From: Pseudoxanthomonas sangjuensis
GTDB lineage: Bacteria > Pseudomonadota > Gammaproteobacteria > Xanthomonadales > Xanthomonadaceae
Assembly (NCBI RefSeq): GCF_010211755.1
Contig: NZ_PDWR01000005.1
Coordinates: 90,026 to 154,025 of the forward strand
DNA length: 64,000 bases
Direction of reading: 5' to 3'
The translations under genes were made by a program, and so were the position numbers. Positions within the stretch are counted from its first letter, which is position 1; each line of letters starts with the position of its first letter. Of this stretch, positions 8,722 through 22,725 are shown one piece after another. The notes below the pieces were generated by a model, which did no database searches, was not told the DNA's origin, and worked only from the letters and a program-made list of their open reading frames with translations.

Positions 8722-9963
8722 TCAGCGCGGCAGCGCCACCGGCGGACCTTCGCGGACCAGTGCGTCGAGGATCCTGTGCCCGGCGCGGCCATCGGCCGGT
8801 TGCAGGCCGAGGCGTTGCTGCTCGACGACGATGGCGCGGCGGCTCAAGGGTCCGATCGCGCCGTCGACTTCGCCGATGTCGTGGCCGCGGGCGAGCAGCA
8901 GGATCTGCAGGTGCTTGCGTGCGGCGCGGTCGAGGCCGGGATCGTCGGTCGGCCACGCACCCAGCAGCGGGCCAGCGCCACGCAGGCGGTCGGACAGCAG
9001 CGCGATCGCCAGCGCGTAGCTCTCGGCGGCGTTGTACGAATAGATCGCATCGAAGTTGCGGAACACCAGGAAGGCCGGGCCGGCGACGCCCGCCGGCAGC
9101 AGCAGCCCGGCGGCTGCGTCGCTCGCCGGCAACGGCGTTCCGTCCGCGCGCGTCACGCCGCGGCTGCTCCAGTCGGCGACCGGGCGCTTGTTCTTCCGGC
9201 CCGCGTCCGCGGCGTCGAATCCCGCCGGCAGCTTCACTTCGTAGCCCCAGCCTTCGCTGGGGCGCCAGCCGTTGCGGGCCAGGTAGTTCGCGGTCGAAGC
9301 CAGCGCATCGGGCACGCTGCCGACCAGGTCGCGGCGGCCGTCGCCGTCGAAATCGACCGCGATGTCCCGGTAGGTACTGGGCATGAACTGGGTGTGGCCG
9401 AACGCGCCGGCCCACGAGCCGAGCAACCCGTCCGCCTGCAGGTCGCCGGACTGCAGCAGCGCCAGCGTCGCGAACAGTTCGCCGCGGAAGTACGCCTGGC
9501 GCCGGCCACGGCACGACAGCGTCGCCAGCGACTGCAGCAGCGGGCGCTTGCCGAAGGTCGTGCCGTAGTCGCTTTCCACGCCCCACACCGCGACCACGGT
9601 TTCGGCGTCGACGCCGTATTGCGCCGCGACCCGCGCCAGCGTGTCGGCGTGTTCCCGCAACTTCGCCTGGCCGTCGGCGATGCGTTGCGCATCGACCAGC
9701 ACCGCCAGGTAGTCCCAGATCGGCGTGCGGAACTCGGGTTGCGCGTCGAGCAGTTGCAGCACTTCCATTTGCGGCTGCAAGCCGGCGGTGAAGCGGTCGA
9801 AGGCCGCCGCGGACACACCGCTGGCCGCCGCCTGCCCGCGCAGACCGGACAGGCAGTCGGCGAAAGCCGCGTCGCCGGCCCATGCCGCGGCGGAAGAAAG
9901 CCACAAGGCGGCGCCCGCCAACCGCGCCGGCATGCCGGCCCCTGTCGTATCCGTCCGTTCCAT
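8722..9963 (-). CDS. mltB: MltB-type lytic murein transglycosylase
   Basis: A 413-residue periplasmic enzyme that cleaves the MurNAc-GlcNAc bond of peptidoglycan to give 1,6-anhydro ends. An N-terminal hydrophobic segment ending AAAWA (about 14-29) is a signal peptide without a lipobox cysteine. The SLT_2 domain follows, with catalytic Glu130 in WGVESDYGT and the family segments GSWAGAFGHTQFMPSTY and DFDGDGRRDL. A C-terminal peptidoglycan-binding domain (about 335-405, DGAIGPLSRRAI) completes it. The start at 9963 is preceded by GGAG; an internal ATG at 9933 would still include the signal peptide. It is convergent with the preceding membrane-protein gene. Confidence 0.92.
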   Translation of the reverse strand: MERTDTTGAGMPARLAGAALWLSSAAAWAGDAAFADCLSGLRGQAAASGVSAAAFDRFTAGLQPQMEVLQLLDAQPEFRTPIWDYLAVLVDAQRIADGQAKLREHADTLARVAAQYGVDAETVVAVWGVESDYGTTFGKRPLLQSLATLSCRGRRQAYFRGELFATLALLQSGDLQADGLLGSWAGAFGHTQFMPSTYRDIAVDFDGDGRRDLVGSVPDALASTANYLARNGWRPSEGWGYEVKLPAGFDAADAGRKNKRPVADWSSRGVTRADGTPLPASDAAAGLLLPAGVAGPAFLVFRNFDAIYSYNAAESYALAIALLSDRLRGAGPLLGAWPTDDPGLDRAARKHLQILLLARGHDIGEVDGAIGPLSRRAIVVEQQRLGLQPADGRAGHRILDALVREGPPVALPR

Positions 9964-10131
9964 CGCGTCTCCATCTCCATGCGGAAAACCCGGGGCGACA
10001 TCCATCGCCCAGACCTTCCTACGTCCGTGCGCCGCATCATGCAGCATGCGGGGCGCTTGTGGTTTACTCTGCGGCAACGGCGCGTGCAGGGATGTTCGGC
10101 CAACCTTCATCCATCATCCCGGAGCGTCCCG

Positions 10132-10497
10132 ATGATCCGACTGCTGTCGCCTGCCGTTGCCCTTCTCGCATTCAGCCTTGCCGCCTGCACTTCGCCGGAA
10201 CCGGACGAACAGGAACAGGCGTTGGCGCAATCCGAACAGCGCGCCGCCGAGGCCGCGCAGCCGGCGGCGAGCGAGCCCGCTCCCGCCGACGCGGGCAGTT
10301 GCGATGCGCTGCAGGCGCAGTGGACGGTCGGCAAGGCGGTCGGCGAAACCGAACTCGAACAGGCGCGCAAGGACGCCGGTGCGGCCAGCGCGCGCGTGCT
10401 CAAGCCCGGCCAGCCGGTGACGATGGAGTTCAACGCGGCGCGGCTGAACATCGAAGTCGACGACAAGGGCATCGGCGTTTCGGTGCGCTGCGGCTGA
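10132..10497 (+). CDS. I78-family peptidase inhibitor lipoprotein
   Basis: A 121-residue lipoprotein. A signal peptide ends in the lipobox LAAC (Cys19), followed by a Glu/Ala/Gln-rich linker and a C-terminal I78 (potato inhibitor I-like) domain from about 56. That domain has the family start CDALQAQWTVGK, the VLKPGQPVTMEFN segment and the end GIGVSVRCG, with Cys near each end that may form a disulfide. Members inhibit serine proteases such as elastase or subtilisin in the periplasm, probably protecting the cell from its own secreted proteases. The start at 10132 has GGAG about 8 bases upstream. It is transcribed alone, divergent from the transglycosylase gene. Confidence 0.88.
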   Translation: MIRLLSPAVALLAFSLAACTSPEPDEQEQALAQSEQRAAEAAQPAASEPAPADAGSCDALQAQWTVGKAVGETELEQARKDAGAASARVLKPGQPVTMEFNAARLNIEVDDKGIGVSVRCG

Positions 10498-10535
10498 TTT
10501 TCCGGCGCCCCGGAATTCCAATGTGAAACCACCTT

Positions 10536-10556
10536 CTCCCCGCTTGCGGCGGGGGA
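10536..10556. repeat. Short GC-rich hairpin, possible terminator or repeat fragment
   Basis: CCCCGC (10538-10543) pairs with GCGGGG (10549-10554) across a five-base loop, within TTCTCCCCGCTTGCGGCGGG. It lies about 40 bases after the I78 gene but has no T-run on the plus strand. The wording resembles the CTTCTCCC...GGGAG repeats at 21436-21616, so it may be a remnant of that family. Confidence 0.35.
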
Positions 10557-10687
10557 AATGCGGTTACTCCTGCAACAATTGCGGCACCGCACCAACTGTG
10601 TTTTAGTGCGGTTTTCCCGACGTTTCCGCGCGATCCCTCCCGGTGCGCGCGGCGTTGTCGTCCCTGCCGCTCGAGGTTGCACGCACC

Positions 10688-15160
<4,473 letters not shown>

Positions 15161-15168
15161 TGGCCCCC

Positions 15169-16719
<1,551 letters not shown>

Positions 16720-16770
16720 GGCGCCATCCGCCGCGCCCGGCATGCCCGTCCGTCCGCAAGAAATGCCCAT

Positions 16771-16790
16771 CGGTTCGAAACCGGCTTTTT
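16771..16790 (+). terminator. Weak candidate terminator after gltD
   Basis: CGGTT (16771-16775) pairs with AACCG (16779-16783) around a three-base loop and is followed by GCTTTTT. The stem is only five pairs, so this is a tentative Rho-independent terminator for gltBD. Confidence 0.3.
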
Positions 16791-16898
16791 GCCTGACTTT
16801 GCGCTGAAAACGCCGCGCACGGCTGCTGCAATCGCCGCGCGAAAGGCGGACGATGCGCCTACGGGCGAAACACGCGCTGCAATCCGGAGGGCGCTTCG

Positions 16899-18275
16899 AT
16901 GTTCAAGACACCACGATTCCTGTTGCCGGCCGCGCTGGCCGCGCTCGCCGCCTGCGCCGCGAGCGATGCCTCGCCGCCGGCCGCGGCGGCAAAGGCCGGC
17001 GATCCCGACGCGAAAACCGAAAGCATCGTGCTCGGCATGGGCTGCTTCTGGGGCGCGGAGAAGCGCATGTCGGCCCTGCCCGGCGTGGTCGACGTCGAAG
17101 CCGGCTACGCCGGCGGCGACGACCCGAAGGTGCGCTACGACGACCTGCACAAGCAGGAACTGCGCCTGCGCGCCGGCAGGAGCGATGCGCGCAACCACGC
17201 CGAAGTGGTCAAGGTCCGCTTCGATCCGGCGAAGACCACGCTGGAGAACGTGCTGATCGGCTTCTGGCAGAACCACGACCCCACCCAGGGCGACCGCCAG
17301 GGCAACGACGTCGGCAGCAACTACCGCAGCGCGATCTACTACGCCGACGAAACCCAGCACCAGCTGGCGCTGGCCACGCGCGACGCCTACCAGCAGGCGC
17401 TGCGCAAGGCCGGTTACGGCGCCATCACCACCGAGATCGCGCCGCTGCGCAACTACAACCGCGCCGAGGACTACCACCAGGACTACCTGGTCAAGCATCC
17501 CGACGGCTACTGCGGCCTCGGCGGCACCGGCGTGGCCTACGCGCCGACGCAAGCCGCCGCCGACGCGGGCGCTGGCCCCGCTGTCGCGAAAGCTGCCGCG
17601 CCGCTCGATCCGGCGAAACTGTCGCTGCAGCGGCAGCTGGTTTCGTTCGAGGCCGAAGACTGCCCGTACTGCGCGAAATTCCACGCCGAGGTGATGGACC
17701 ACTGGAGCAGCCCGGTGCCGATCGTCGCGACGCTGAGCCCGCGGCCGCCGCAGGGCTGGACGCTGGCCAAGGCGCTGTTCGCCACGCCGACGATCGTGCT
17801 GTTCGAGAACGGCAAGGAAGTCTCGCGCTACACCGGCTACAACGGCGACAAGGCGCGCTTCTGGGGCTGGCTCGGCCAGCGCCTGCTGACCCCGGAGCAG
17901 CGCCGCATCGCCTTCGAGCAGGGCACCGAGACCGCGTACACCGGCTCGTACCTCGACGAGGAGCGTCCCGGCACCTTCGTCGATCCGATCACCGGCGCGC
18001 CGCTGTTCCGTTCCGACAGCAAGTTCCACAGCGGCACCGGCTGGCCGAGCTTCTTCAGCCCGATCCCCGGCTCGATCACGCTGCACAAGGACCGTTCGCA
18101 CGGCATGGTCCGCACCGAGGTGCGCAGCGCCAGTTCCGGCATCCACCTCGGCCACGTGTTCGACGACGGCCCGCCGCCGACCGGCAAGCGCTACTGCATC
18201 AATGGCAACGTATTGGTATTCGTGCCGGACAAGCCGGGCGAAGACTGGCGGGTGGCGGTGAAGGCGGCGAATTGA
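16899..18275 (+). CDS. msrAB: Three-domain methionine sulfoxide reductase lipoprotein (MsrA-thioredoxin-MsrB)
   Basis: A 458-residue exported protein that reduces both S- and R-methionine sulfoxide. A signal peptide ends in the lipobox LAAC (Cys19). MsrA (about 40-215) has catalytic Cys49 in GCFWG and a possible recycling Cys205 in GYCGLGG. A thioredoxin-fold domain (about 235-330) carries C255-P-Y-C258. MsrB (about 335-455) has GTGWPSFF, HLGHVFDDGP and catalytic Cys433 in RYCIN. Two oddities: the usual GxTGHAE of MsrA reads RSDARNHAEVV after an insertion, and the zinc CxxC of MsrB is replaced by VDPITGAPLF. Fused Msr proteins of this kind (such as Neisseria PilB) act in the envelope, but there the thioredoxin domain is first. 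Confidence 0.93.
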   Translation: MFKTPRFLLPAALAALAACAASDASPPAAAAKAGDPDAKTESIVLGMGCFWGAEKRMSALPGVVDVEAGYAGGDDPKVRYDDLHKQELRLRAGRSDARNHAEVVKVRFDPAKTTLENVLIGFWQNHDPTQGDRQGNDVGSNYRSAIYYADETQHQLALATRDAYQQALRKAGYGAITTEIAPLRNYNRAEDYHQDYLVKHPDGYCGLGGTGVAYAPTQAAADAGAGPAVAKAAAPLDPAKLSLQRQLVSFEAEDCPYCAKFHAEVMDHWSSPVPIVATLSPRPPQGWTLAKALFATPTIVLFENGKEVSRYTGYNGDKARFWGWLGQRLLTPEQRRIAFEQGTETAYTGSYLDEERPGTFVDPITGAPLFRSDSKFHSGTGWPSFFSPIPGSITLHKDRSHGMVRTEVRSASSGIHLGHVFDDGPPPTGKRYCINGNVLVFVPDKPGEDWRVAVKAAN

Positions 18276-18327
18276 TCGTCGCCCGGGCGACGTACACTGT
18301 CGGCATCCCGACCGATGCCGACACCCC

Positions 18328-19200
18328 ATGCGCCTGGGCCTCGCCGCCAACAAGCTTCACCACGCCAACGACAACGCCGCGCTGTTCCGCTGGCTGCGCG
18401 CCTGCGAACCGGGCATCCGCGAACTCGGCCTGGGCCTGCACGCGGTCGGCCGCACCTACGACGCGATCGCCGCCGCCGGCATGCTGCGCGGCCACGACGG
18501 CCTGAAGCGCTATCCCTATGGCCGCGACGGCGGGCTGATGAAGCTGGTCGCCGAGGTCGTCGGCATCGAAGGCGCCGAGCGCACGCTGGACGGCGCGATC
18601 TACCTGATCGACCCGGTCGATCCCTCGTCGATCTTCCCCGAGGCGGTGGCGCTGAAGCGGCAGTGCGTGATCCACGGCAAGCCGTTCGTCTCCACCGTGG
18701 CCTCGGCGCGCGACTGGATCGAGATGGAACGCATCCACGCCGGCCTCGCGCCCGACCGCAACGCCGACGTTTTCCACGCGCTGGAATCGCAGACGCTGGC
18801 GCTGATCGCGCACGACGCGATGAAGGCGACGATGCTGGCGTTCGCCGCCGACAGCTTCGACGTGCTGTCGCGCTACGCGCAGCGCGTCGCCACCGGCACC
18901 ACCGGCCAGCAGCTCAACGAACTGGCGTGGAGCCGCGGCTGGCCGCGGGACACGCCGTGGGTGGTGCGCTACAACAGCGGCCCGCTCGGCGGCGACGCGC
19001 AGATCGCCGACCGCGTGCTGGAGCGGCGCTGCCAGCGCGTGGTGTTCTTCGAGGACCCGCACGTCGCACGCCAGCACGAGGCCGACATCCAGCTGCTGGA
19101 GCGCGCGGTGACCACGGTCACCGACGAAGCGGTGTGCATCACGTCGCCGGCGGTGGCGAAGCGCTGGATCGAAACAGCGAGGTTGCGCGCCGCGCGATGA
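18328..19200 (+). CDS. Methylglyoxal-synthase-like protein with tandem domains
   Basis: A 290-residue cytoplasmic protein. The C-terminal half (about 158-285) matches methylglyoxal synthase: ALIAHDAMKATML, VATGTTGQQL, GPLGGDAQIAD with the catalytic-type Asp, and FFEDPHVARQHEADIQLL with the active-site His/Asp. This enzyme converts dihydroxyacetone phosphate to methylglyoxal and phosphate, as a bypass under phosphate limitation. The N-terminal half (about 1-150) has the same layout (LAANKLHHANDNAALF, HAVGRTYDAIAAAG, AIYLIDPVDPSSIF) but lacks the catalytic residues, so it looks like a degenerate duplicate. E. coli MgsA is about half this length. It is a single-gene unit about 50 bases after the Msr gene. 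Confidence 0.85.
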   Translation: MRLGLAANKLHHANDNAALFRWLRACEPGIRELGLGLHAVGRTYDAIAAAGMLRGHDGLKRYPYGRDGGLMKLVAEVVGIEGAERTLDGAIYLIDPVDPSSIFPEAVALKRQCVIHGKPFVSTVASARDWIEMERIHAGLAPDRNADVFHALESQTLALIAHDAMKATMLAFAADSFDVLSRYAQRVATGTTGQQLNELAWSRGWPRDTPWVVRYNSGPLGGDAQIADRVLERRCQRVVFFEDPHVARQHEADIQLLERAVTTVTDEAVCITSPAVAKRWIETARLRAAR

Positions 19201-19326
19201 CGCCGCATCACGCGGCGTTCAACACCATGAAATCCGGGTCAGCAACGTGCAAGGCGCGTTAGTTCATCGTCGAGTCCGGAAGCGCTTGGCAACATCGCCA
19301 CACCCTTCCACTGCAGGAGAAATTCC

Positions 19327-19764
19327 ATGCAGAAGCACCATGCGTTGTTTGCAATGACCGCACTGGCCGTCGTCGCGTTCGCCGTCCGCGCGCAGGACGC
19401 GGCGCGGGACGCGCTGACCGAACCGCAGGTGCGCGCCCTGCTCACCGACAACGGCTACAGGCGCATCGACGACCTCGATTTCGAGGACGGCATGTGGGAG
19501 ACCGAGGCCACCAGCGCCGACGGCAACCGCGTCTACCTGCGGGTTCCGGCCAACGGCTCGGGCATCCGCGCCGAAGCCCTGGTGTCGACGCTGAGCAAGG
19601 CCGACGTCAAGGCCAAGCTCACCGCCGCCGGCTACTCCAAGGTGCACGACGTCGAATTCGACGACGGCGTCTGGGAGGCCCAGGCCGAACGCGAGGACGG
19701 CAACGACGTCATCCTCCGCGTCGATCCGAACAGCGGCGAGGTCCTCGCCGTCGAGAACGACTGA
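19327..19764 (+). CDS. Secreted PepSY-like protein with two tandem repeats
   Basis: A 145-residue periplasmic or secreted protein. A signal peptide ends AVRAQ near residue 23. Two copies of a roughly 50-residue unit follow: one starts LTEPQVRALLTDNGYRRIDD (about 31) and the other LSKADVKAKLTAAGYSKVHD (about 86). Each is followed by a D/E-D-G-x-W-E segment and an RV-containing strand. The pattern (helix, GY, then xxxxDGxWE, then VxLRVD) matches PepSY-like domains, which can inhibit proteases or occur in small envelope proteins. AGGAGA upstream of the ATG supports the start. The family call is moderate and the function is unknown. Confidence 0.8.
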   Translation: MQKHHALFAMTALAVVAFAVRAQDAARDALTEPQVRALLTDNGYRRIDDLDFEDGMWETEATSADGNRVYLRVPANGSGIRAEALVSTLSKADVKAKLTAAGYSKVHDVEFDDGVWEAQAEREDGNDVILRVDPNSGEVLAVEND

Positions 19765-19842
19765 CCCTGCGGGCAACGGCGCCGCCGTAGAAGCGGTGCC
19801 GTTGCCTGTTTCGTGTCCGTGTCCCAGTCGTGGTTGCTGTTT

Positions 19843-20127
19843 TCAATCCATGCAGCGTGTAAGCCAGACACTATCGCTATGTGCCGAAAGCGAATGAATC
19901 ACGGTCCCAAGGACGCGATGGAACAGTGGTCCGGATCCAGAGCCGCGAATACGGACGAAAGGCACACCTTCATCGTGTTCAAGCCGAACCGATACCTCTT
20001 CTTCCTCAGATCGCATTTCGACGTCGTATTCATTTCCTGACACGAATTCCGGCCAAGAACCCAATTCCTCAGCCAAATCCGTTGGAAGGGAAAAATAGGA
20101 ATCGATTCGTACGTCTCTGTTCGACAT
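19843..20127 (-). CDS. Small acidic hypothetical protein downstream of the MFS gene
   Basis: A 94-residue protein with no recognised family, signal peptide or membrane segment. It is acidic in the middle (EMRSEEEEVSVRLEHDE) and ends in a helix-prone stretch. The start at 20127 is preferred because a TGAGG sequence lies about 9 bases upstream, whereas the ATG at 20142 has no room for a ribosome site. It begins 18 bases after the stop of the MFS gene in the same direction, so the two are probably co-transcribed. The stretch 19800-20140 is visibly more AT-rich than its surroundings, which could mark recent acquisition. It may be an accessory or immunity-like protein; I cannot assign a function. 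Confidence 0.55.
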   Translation of the reverse strand: MSNRDVRIDSYFSLPTDLAEELGSWPEFVSGNEYDVEMRSEEEEVSVRLEHDEGVPFVRIRGSGSGPLFHRVLGTVIHSLSAHSDSVWLTRCMD

Positions 20128-20145
20128 AGAGCGGAACCTCATGCC

Positions 20146-21396
20146 TCAAGCGTGCACGGATGCTGCTTTTGCAAACCGCCAGCCGATCAGCAAGCCGGCG
20201 AACAGGAACGCCGCCGCCAGCAGCCACGGCGCGCCGGGCAGGTGCAGCGGCGCATGGTCGCTGATGAACAGGCCGAAGGTGCCGGCGAACATCAACGGCG
20301 CGAAGATGCCGGCCAGCGAGACCAGCGACATCAACGCGCCCTGCACGCGGCCCTGCGCGTCGGCGCTGACCTGCCGGGTGATCAACGCCTGCGTCGCCGG
20401 ACCGGCGAGGCCCCACAGCGCGCTGATCGGCAGGCCGACCAGGAACATCCAACCGGTGCCAGCGAAACCGTAGACCACGAAGCCGACCACGCCGCACGCC
20501 AGCCCGAACAGCAGCGTGCGCCGTTCGCCCAGCGCGGGCACGATGCGCCCGACCAGCCCGGCCTGCACGATCACGCTGCACACGCCGACGATGCCCAGCA
20601 CCCAGCTCACCTGCCGCGCGTCCCACTGGTACAGGTATTCGGCGAACAACACGAACACGCTGGGATACACGTAGTGCGCCAGGTTGGAGACCAGCACCAC
20701 CGCGGCCAGGCCGAACACCTGCGGGAACCGGCGCAACATGCCGAGCGAGCCGACCGGATTGGCGTGCGACCAGTCGAAGCGTGGCGTGCGCTTTTCCTTC
20801 GGCAGCGATTCCGGCAGCACGAACCAGCCGTACAGGAAGTTCGCCAGCGCCAGGCAGGCCGAGAACCAGAACGGCGCGCGCAGGCTGATTTCGGACAACT
20901 GCCCGCCGATCACCGGGCCGATGATGAAGCCGAGGCCGAACGCGGCGCCGATCTTGCCGAAGGCCGCGGCGCGCTTCTCCGGGGCGGTGACGTCGGCGAT
21001 GTAGGCGTTCGCGGTGGTGAAGCTGGCCGAGAACATGCCGGAGAACACTCGTGCGATCAGCAGCCACGGCAGCGACTGCGCCAGCGCCATCAGGATGAAG
21101 TCCATGCCCAGGCCGAAGCACGACAGCAGGATCACCGGGCGCCGGCCATGGCGGTCCGACAGCGCGCCCTGGATCGGCGTGCAGAAGAACTGGATCCCCG
21201 CGAACAGCGTGCCGAACACGCCGACCCACCAGCTGGCCTTGGCGAAGTCGCCGCCGGTGAATTCGCGCACCAGCCCCGGCAGCACCGGGATGATCACGCC
21301 GAACGACAGGATGTCGATCAGCACGGTGACGAAGATGAAGGCCAGCGCGGCCTGACGGGCTGGGTTTGCTGCGGATTCGGGAGCGGGGGAATTCAT
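20146..21396 (-). CDS. MFS drug-efflux-type transporter (TetA/TCR-like)
   Basis: A 416-residue inner-membrane protein with twelve predicted helices. The cytoplasmic loop between helices 2 and 3 carries the MFS motif A, GALSDRHGRRPVI, and helix 5 has the antiporter-type segment AFGLGFIIGPVIGG. Overall wording (LSFGVIIPVLPGL at the first helix, the ANAYIADVT loop) resembles the TCR/Tet family of proton-coupled drug exporters in Xanthomonadaceae. Similarity to TetA does not show tetracycline resistance, since many family members export unknown substrates. The small acidic gene downstream may be its partner. No adjacent TetR-type regulator is present. Confidence 0.9.
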   Translation of the reverse strand: MNSPAPESAANPARQAALAFIFVTVLIDILSFGVIIPVLPGLVREFTGGDFAKASWWVGVFGTLFAGIQFFCTPIQGALSDRHGRRPVILLSCFGLGMDFILMALAQSLPWLLIARVFSGMFSASFTTANAYIADVTAPEKRAAAFGKIGAAFGLGFIIGPVIGGQLSEISLRAPFWFSACLALANFLYGWFVLPESLPKEKRTPRFDWSHANPVGSLGMLRRFPQVFGLAAVVLVSNLAHYVYPSVFVLFAEYLYQWDARQVSWVLGIVGVCSVIVQAGLVGRIVPALGERRTLLFGLACGVVGFVVYGFAGTGWMFLVGLPISALWGLAGPATQALITRQVSADAQGRVQGALMSLVSLAGIFAPLMFAGTFGLFISDHAPLHLPGAPWLLAAAFLFAGLLIGWRFAKAASVHA

Positions 21397-21435
21397 CCAG
21401 GCCTTCCTGCCGGGCGGAAGCGCGCATTATGCGTT

Positions 21436-21485
21436 CCCTTCTCCCTCCGGGAGAAGGTGGCGCGAAGCGCCGGATGAGGGTTCGG
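21436..21485. repeat. Dispersed intergenic repeat, copy 1
   Basis: The element reads CCCTTCTCCCTCCGGGAGAA followed by GGTGGCGCGAAGCGCCGGATGAGGGTTCGG in two parts. It contains two small palindromes (CTCCC/GGGAG and GGCGC/GCGCC). An opposite-orientation relative lies at 21578-21616, and a degenerate one at 57323-57364. This wording is common between genes in Xanthomonadaceae genomes. Confidence 0.7.
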
Positions 21486-21577
21486 CGAAGCTGACTGCGC
21501 CAGGGTTAGCCAAAGATCCAACCAGCGGCCTGCACACTTCTTGTCGCGACATCGCGAGTGCATGCATTTCCGCTCCA

Positions 21578-21616
21578 CCGAACCCTCACCCCAACCCCTC
21601 TCCCAATGGGAGAGGG
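21578..21616. repeat. Dispersed intergenic repeat, copy 2 (inverted)
   Basis: This copy starts CCGAACCCTCACCCC and ends in the hairpin CCTCTCCCAATGGGAGAGGG. It is the inverted counterpart of the element at 21436-21485, lies just beyond the 3' end of the YchJ-family gene, and may help end transcription from that side. Confidence 0.7.
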
Positions 21617-21626
21617 CCTTCACGGC

Positions 21627-22019
21627 TCAGCCGACGTCGCCGTCGACGTAATACCAGCGGCCGCCTTCGCGGCGGAACCGGCTCGTCTCGCGCATCCGCT
21701 GCGCCGAACCGCCGCCGACGCGGAAACGCGCGGTGAACTCGACCTCGGCGGCATCGTCGCCGGCCGGCCGGTGCGCATGCACGGTCAGGCCGAGCCAGGT
21801 CGGCCGCCGGTGACCCGCTTCGCCGGATTCGAGCGATGCCGGCCGCGTCTCCGGCGCCCAGGTCGCGAGCAGGTAGTCGTCCAGTTCGAGGACGTAGGCG
21901 CTGTAGCGCGAACGCATCAGCGCCTCTGCGTCGGGCGCTGCCTCGCCGGCGTGGAAGCGGCCGCAGCAGCCGGCGTACGGCCTGCCGCTGCCGCAGGGAC
22001 AGGCCGGCGGCGCCTTCAT
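21627..22019 (-). CDS. YchJ family protein (SEC-C motif)
   Basis: A 130-residue protein of the YchJ/UPF0225 family. The N-terminal zinc-binding motif [13 protein letters not shown] (residues 8-20) is the SEC-C type, followed by the family core [23 protein letters not shown]-terminal NTF2-like beta sheet ends WYYVDGDV. The molecular function is unsettled. It begins 4 bases after the folE stop on the same strand and is probably translated from the same transcript. Confidence 0.92.
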   Translation of the reverse strand: MKAPPACPCGSGRPYAGCCGRFHAGEAAPDAEALMRSRYSAYVLELDDYLLATWAPETRPASLESGEAGHRRPTWLGLTVHAHRPAGDDAAEVEFTARFRVGGGSAQRMRETSRFRREGGRWYYVDGDVG

Positions 22020-22023
22020 CGGC

Positions 22024-22623
22024 TCAGCGCTTGCCGTTGCCGGTCTCGATGAAGCGCAGGAACTCGGTGCGGGTGCGCGCGTCCTCGCGGAAGATGCCGA
22101 GCATCTTCGAGGTGACCATGCTGACCCCGCGCTTGTGGATGCCGCGCGTGGTCATGCACTCGTGCGCGCCCTCGACCACCACCGCGACGCCGCGCGGCTG
22201 CAGCACGTCCTGGATGCAGGTGGCGATCTCCGCGGTCATCTTCTCCTGCACCTGGAAGCGGCGCGCGTAGGTCTCGACCACGCGCGCCAGCTTGCTGATG
22301 CCGACGACCTTGCCGTCCGGCAGGTAGCCGACGTGGGCGCGGCCGATGATCGGCGCCATGTGGTGCTCGCAATGGCTTTCGTATTCGATGTCGCGCAACA
22401 CGATCATCTCGTCGTAGCCGGCGACTTCCTCGAAGGTGCGCTCCAGGTAGGCGCGCGGATCGTCCGTGTAGCCGCTGAACCAGTCGCCGTAGGCCTCGAC
22501 CACGCGCCGCGGCGTGTCGAGCAGGCCCTCGCGCGACGGATCCTCGCCGGCCCAGCGCAGCAGCGTGCGCACGGCGTCCTCGGCCTGTTGCTGGCTGGGT
22601 CTGTTCGCGTAGGCGTCGCTCAT
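22024..22623 (-). CDS. folE: GTP cyclohydrolase I
   Basis: A 199-residue cytoplasmic enzyme that turns GTP into 7,8-dihydroneopterin triphosphate, the first step of folate and tetrahydropterin synthesis. The zinc and active-site segment [20 protein letters not shown] is complete, and [17 protein letters not shown] and ECMTTRGI follow as in the family. Length is typical of the type IA enzyme. Pterin made here could also serve the phenylalanine hydroxylase encoded at 54993-55880, although the genes are not linked. The YchJ-family gene follows in the same operon. Confidence 0.96.
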   Translation of the reverse strand: MSDAYANRPSQQQAEDAVRTLLRWAGEDPSREGLLDTPRRVVEAYGDWFSGYTDDPRAYLERTFEEVAGYDEMIVLRDIEYESHCEHHMAPIIGRAHVGYLPDGKVVGISKLARVVETYARRFQVQEKMTAEIATCIQDVLQPRGVAVVVEGAHECMTTRGIHKRGVSMVTSKMLGIFREDARTRTEFLRFIETGNGKR

Positions 22624-22725
22624 GGCGCGAAGGCTCCTCGACTCGGGACGCGCATGGTACCCGGTTTGCCGTGACGGCGCCCTCGCCGCGGCGGTTTCCC
22701 CGCGCGGGAGCGGCGCGCGCCGCCC

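Noticed and set aside
19813..20040. A 75-codon plus-strand frame over the small acidic gene
   Set aside because: No ribosome site and Ser/Phe-rich random-looking composition; the minus-strand frame has a ribosome site and operon position.
20146..21396. Calling the MFS protein a tetracycline resistance determinant
   Set aside because: Only general TCR/Tet-like wording is visible; no linked tetR and no substrate evidence.
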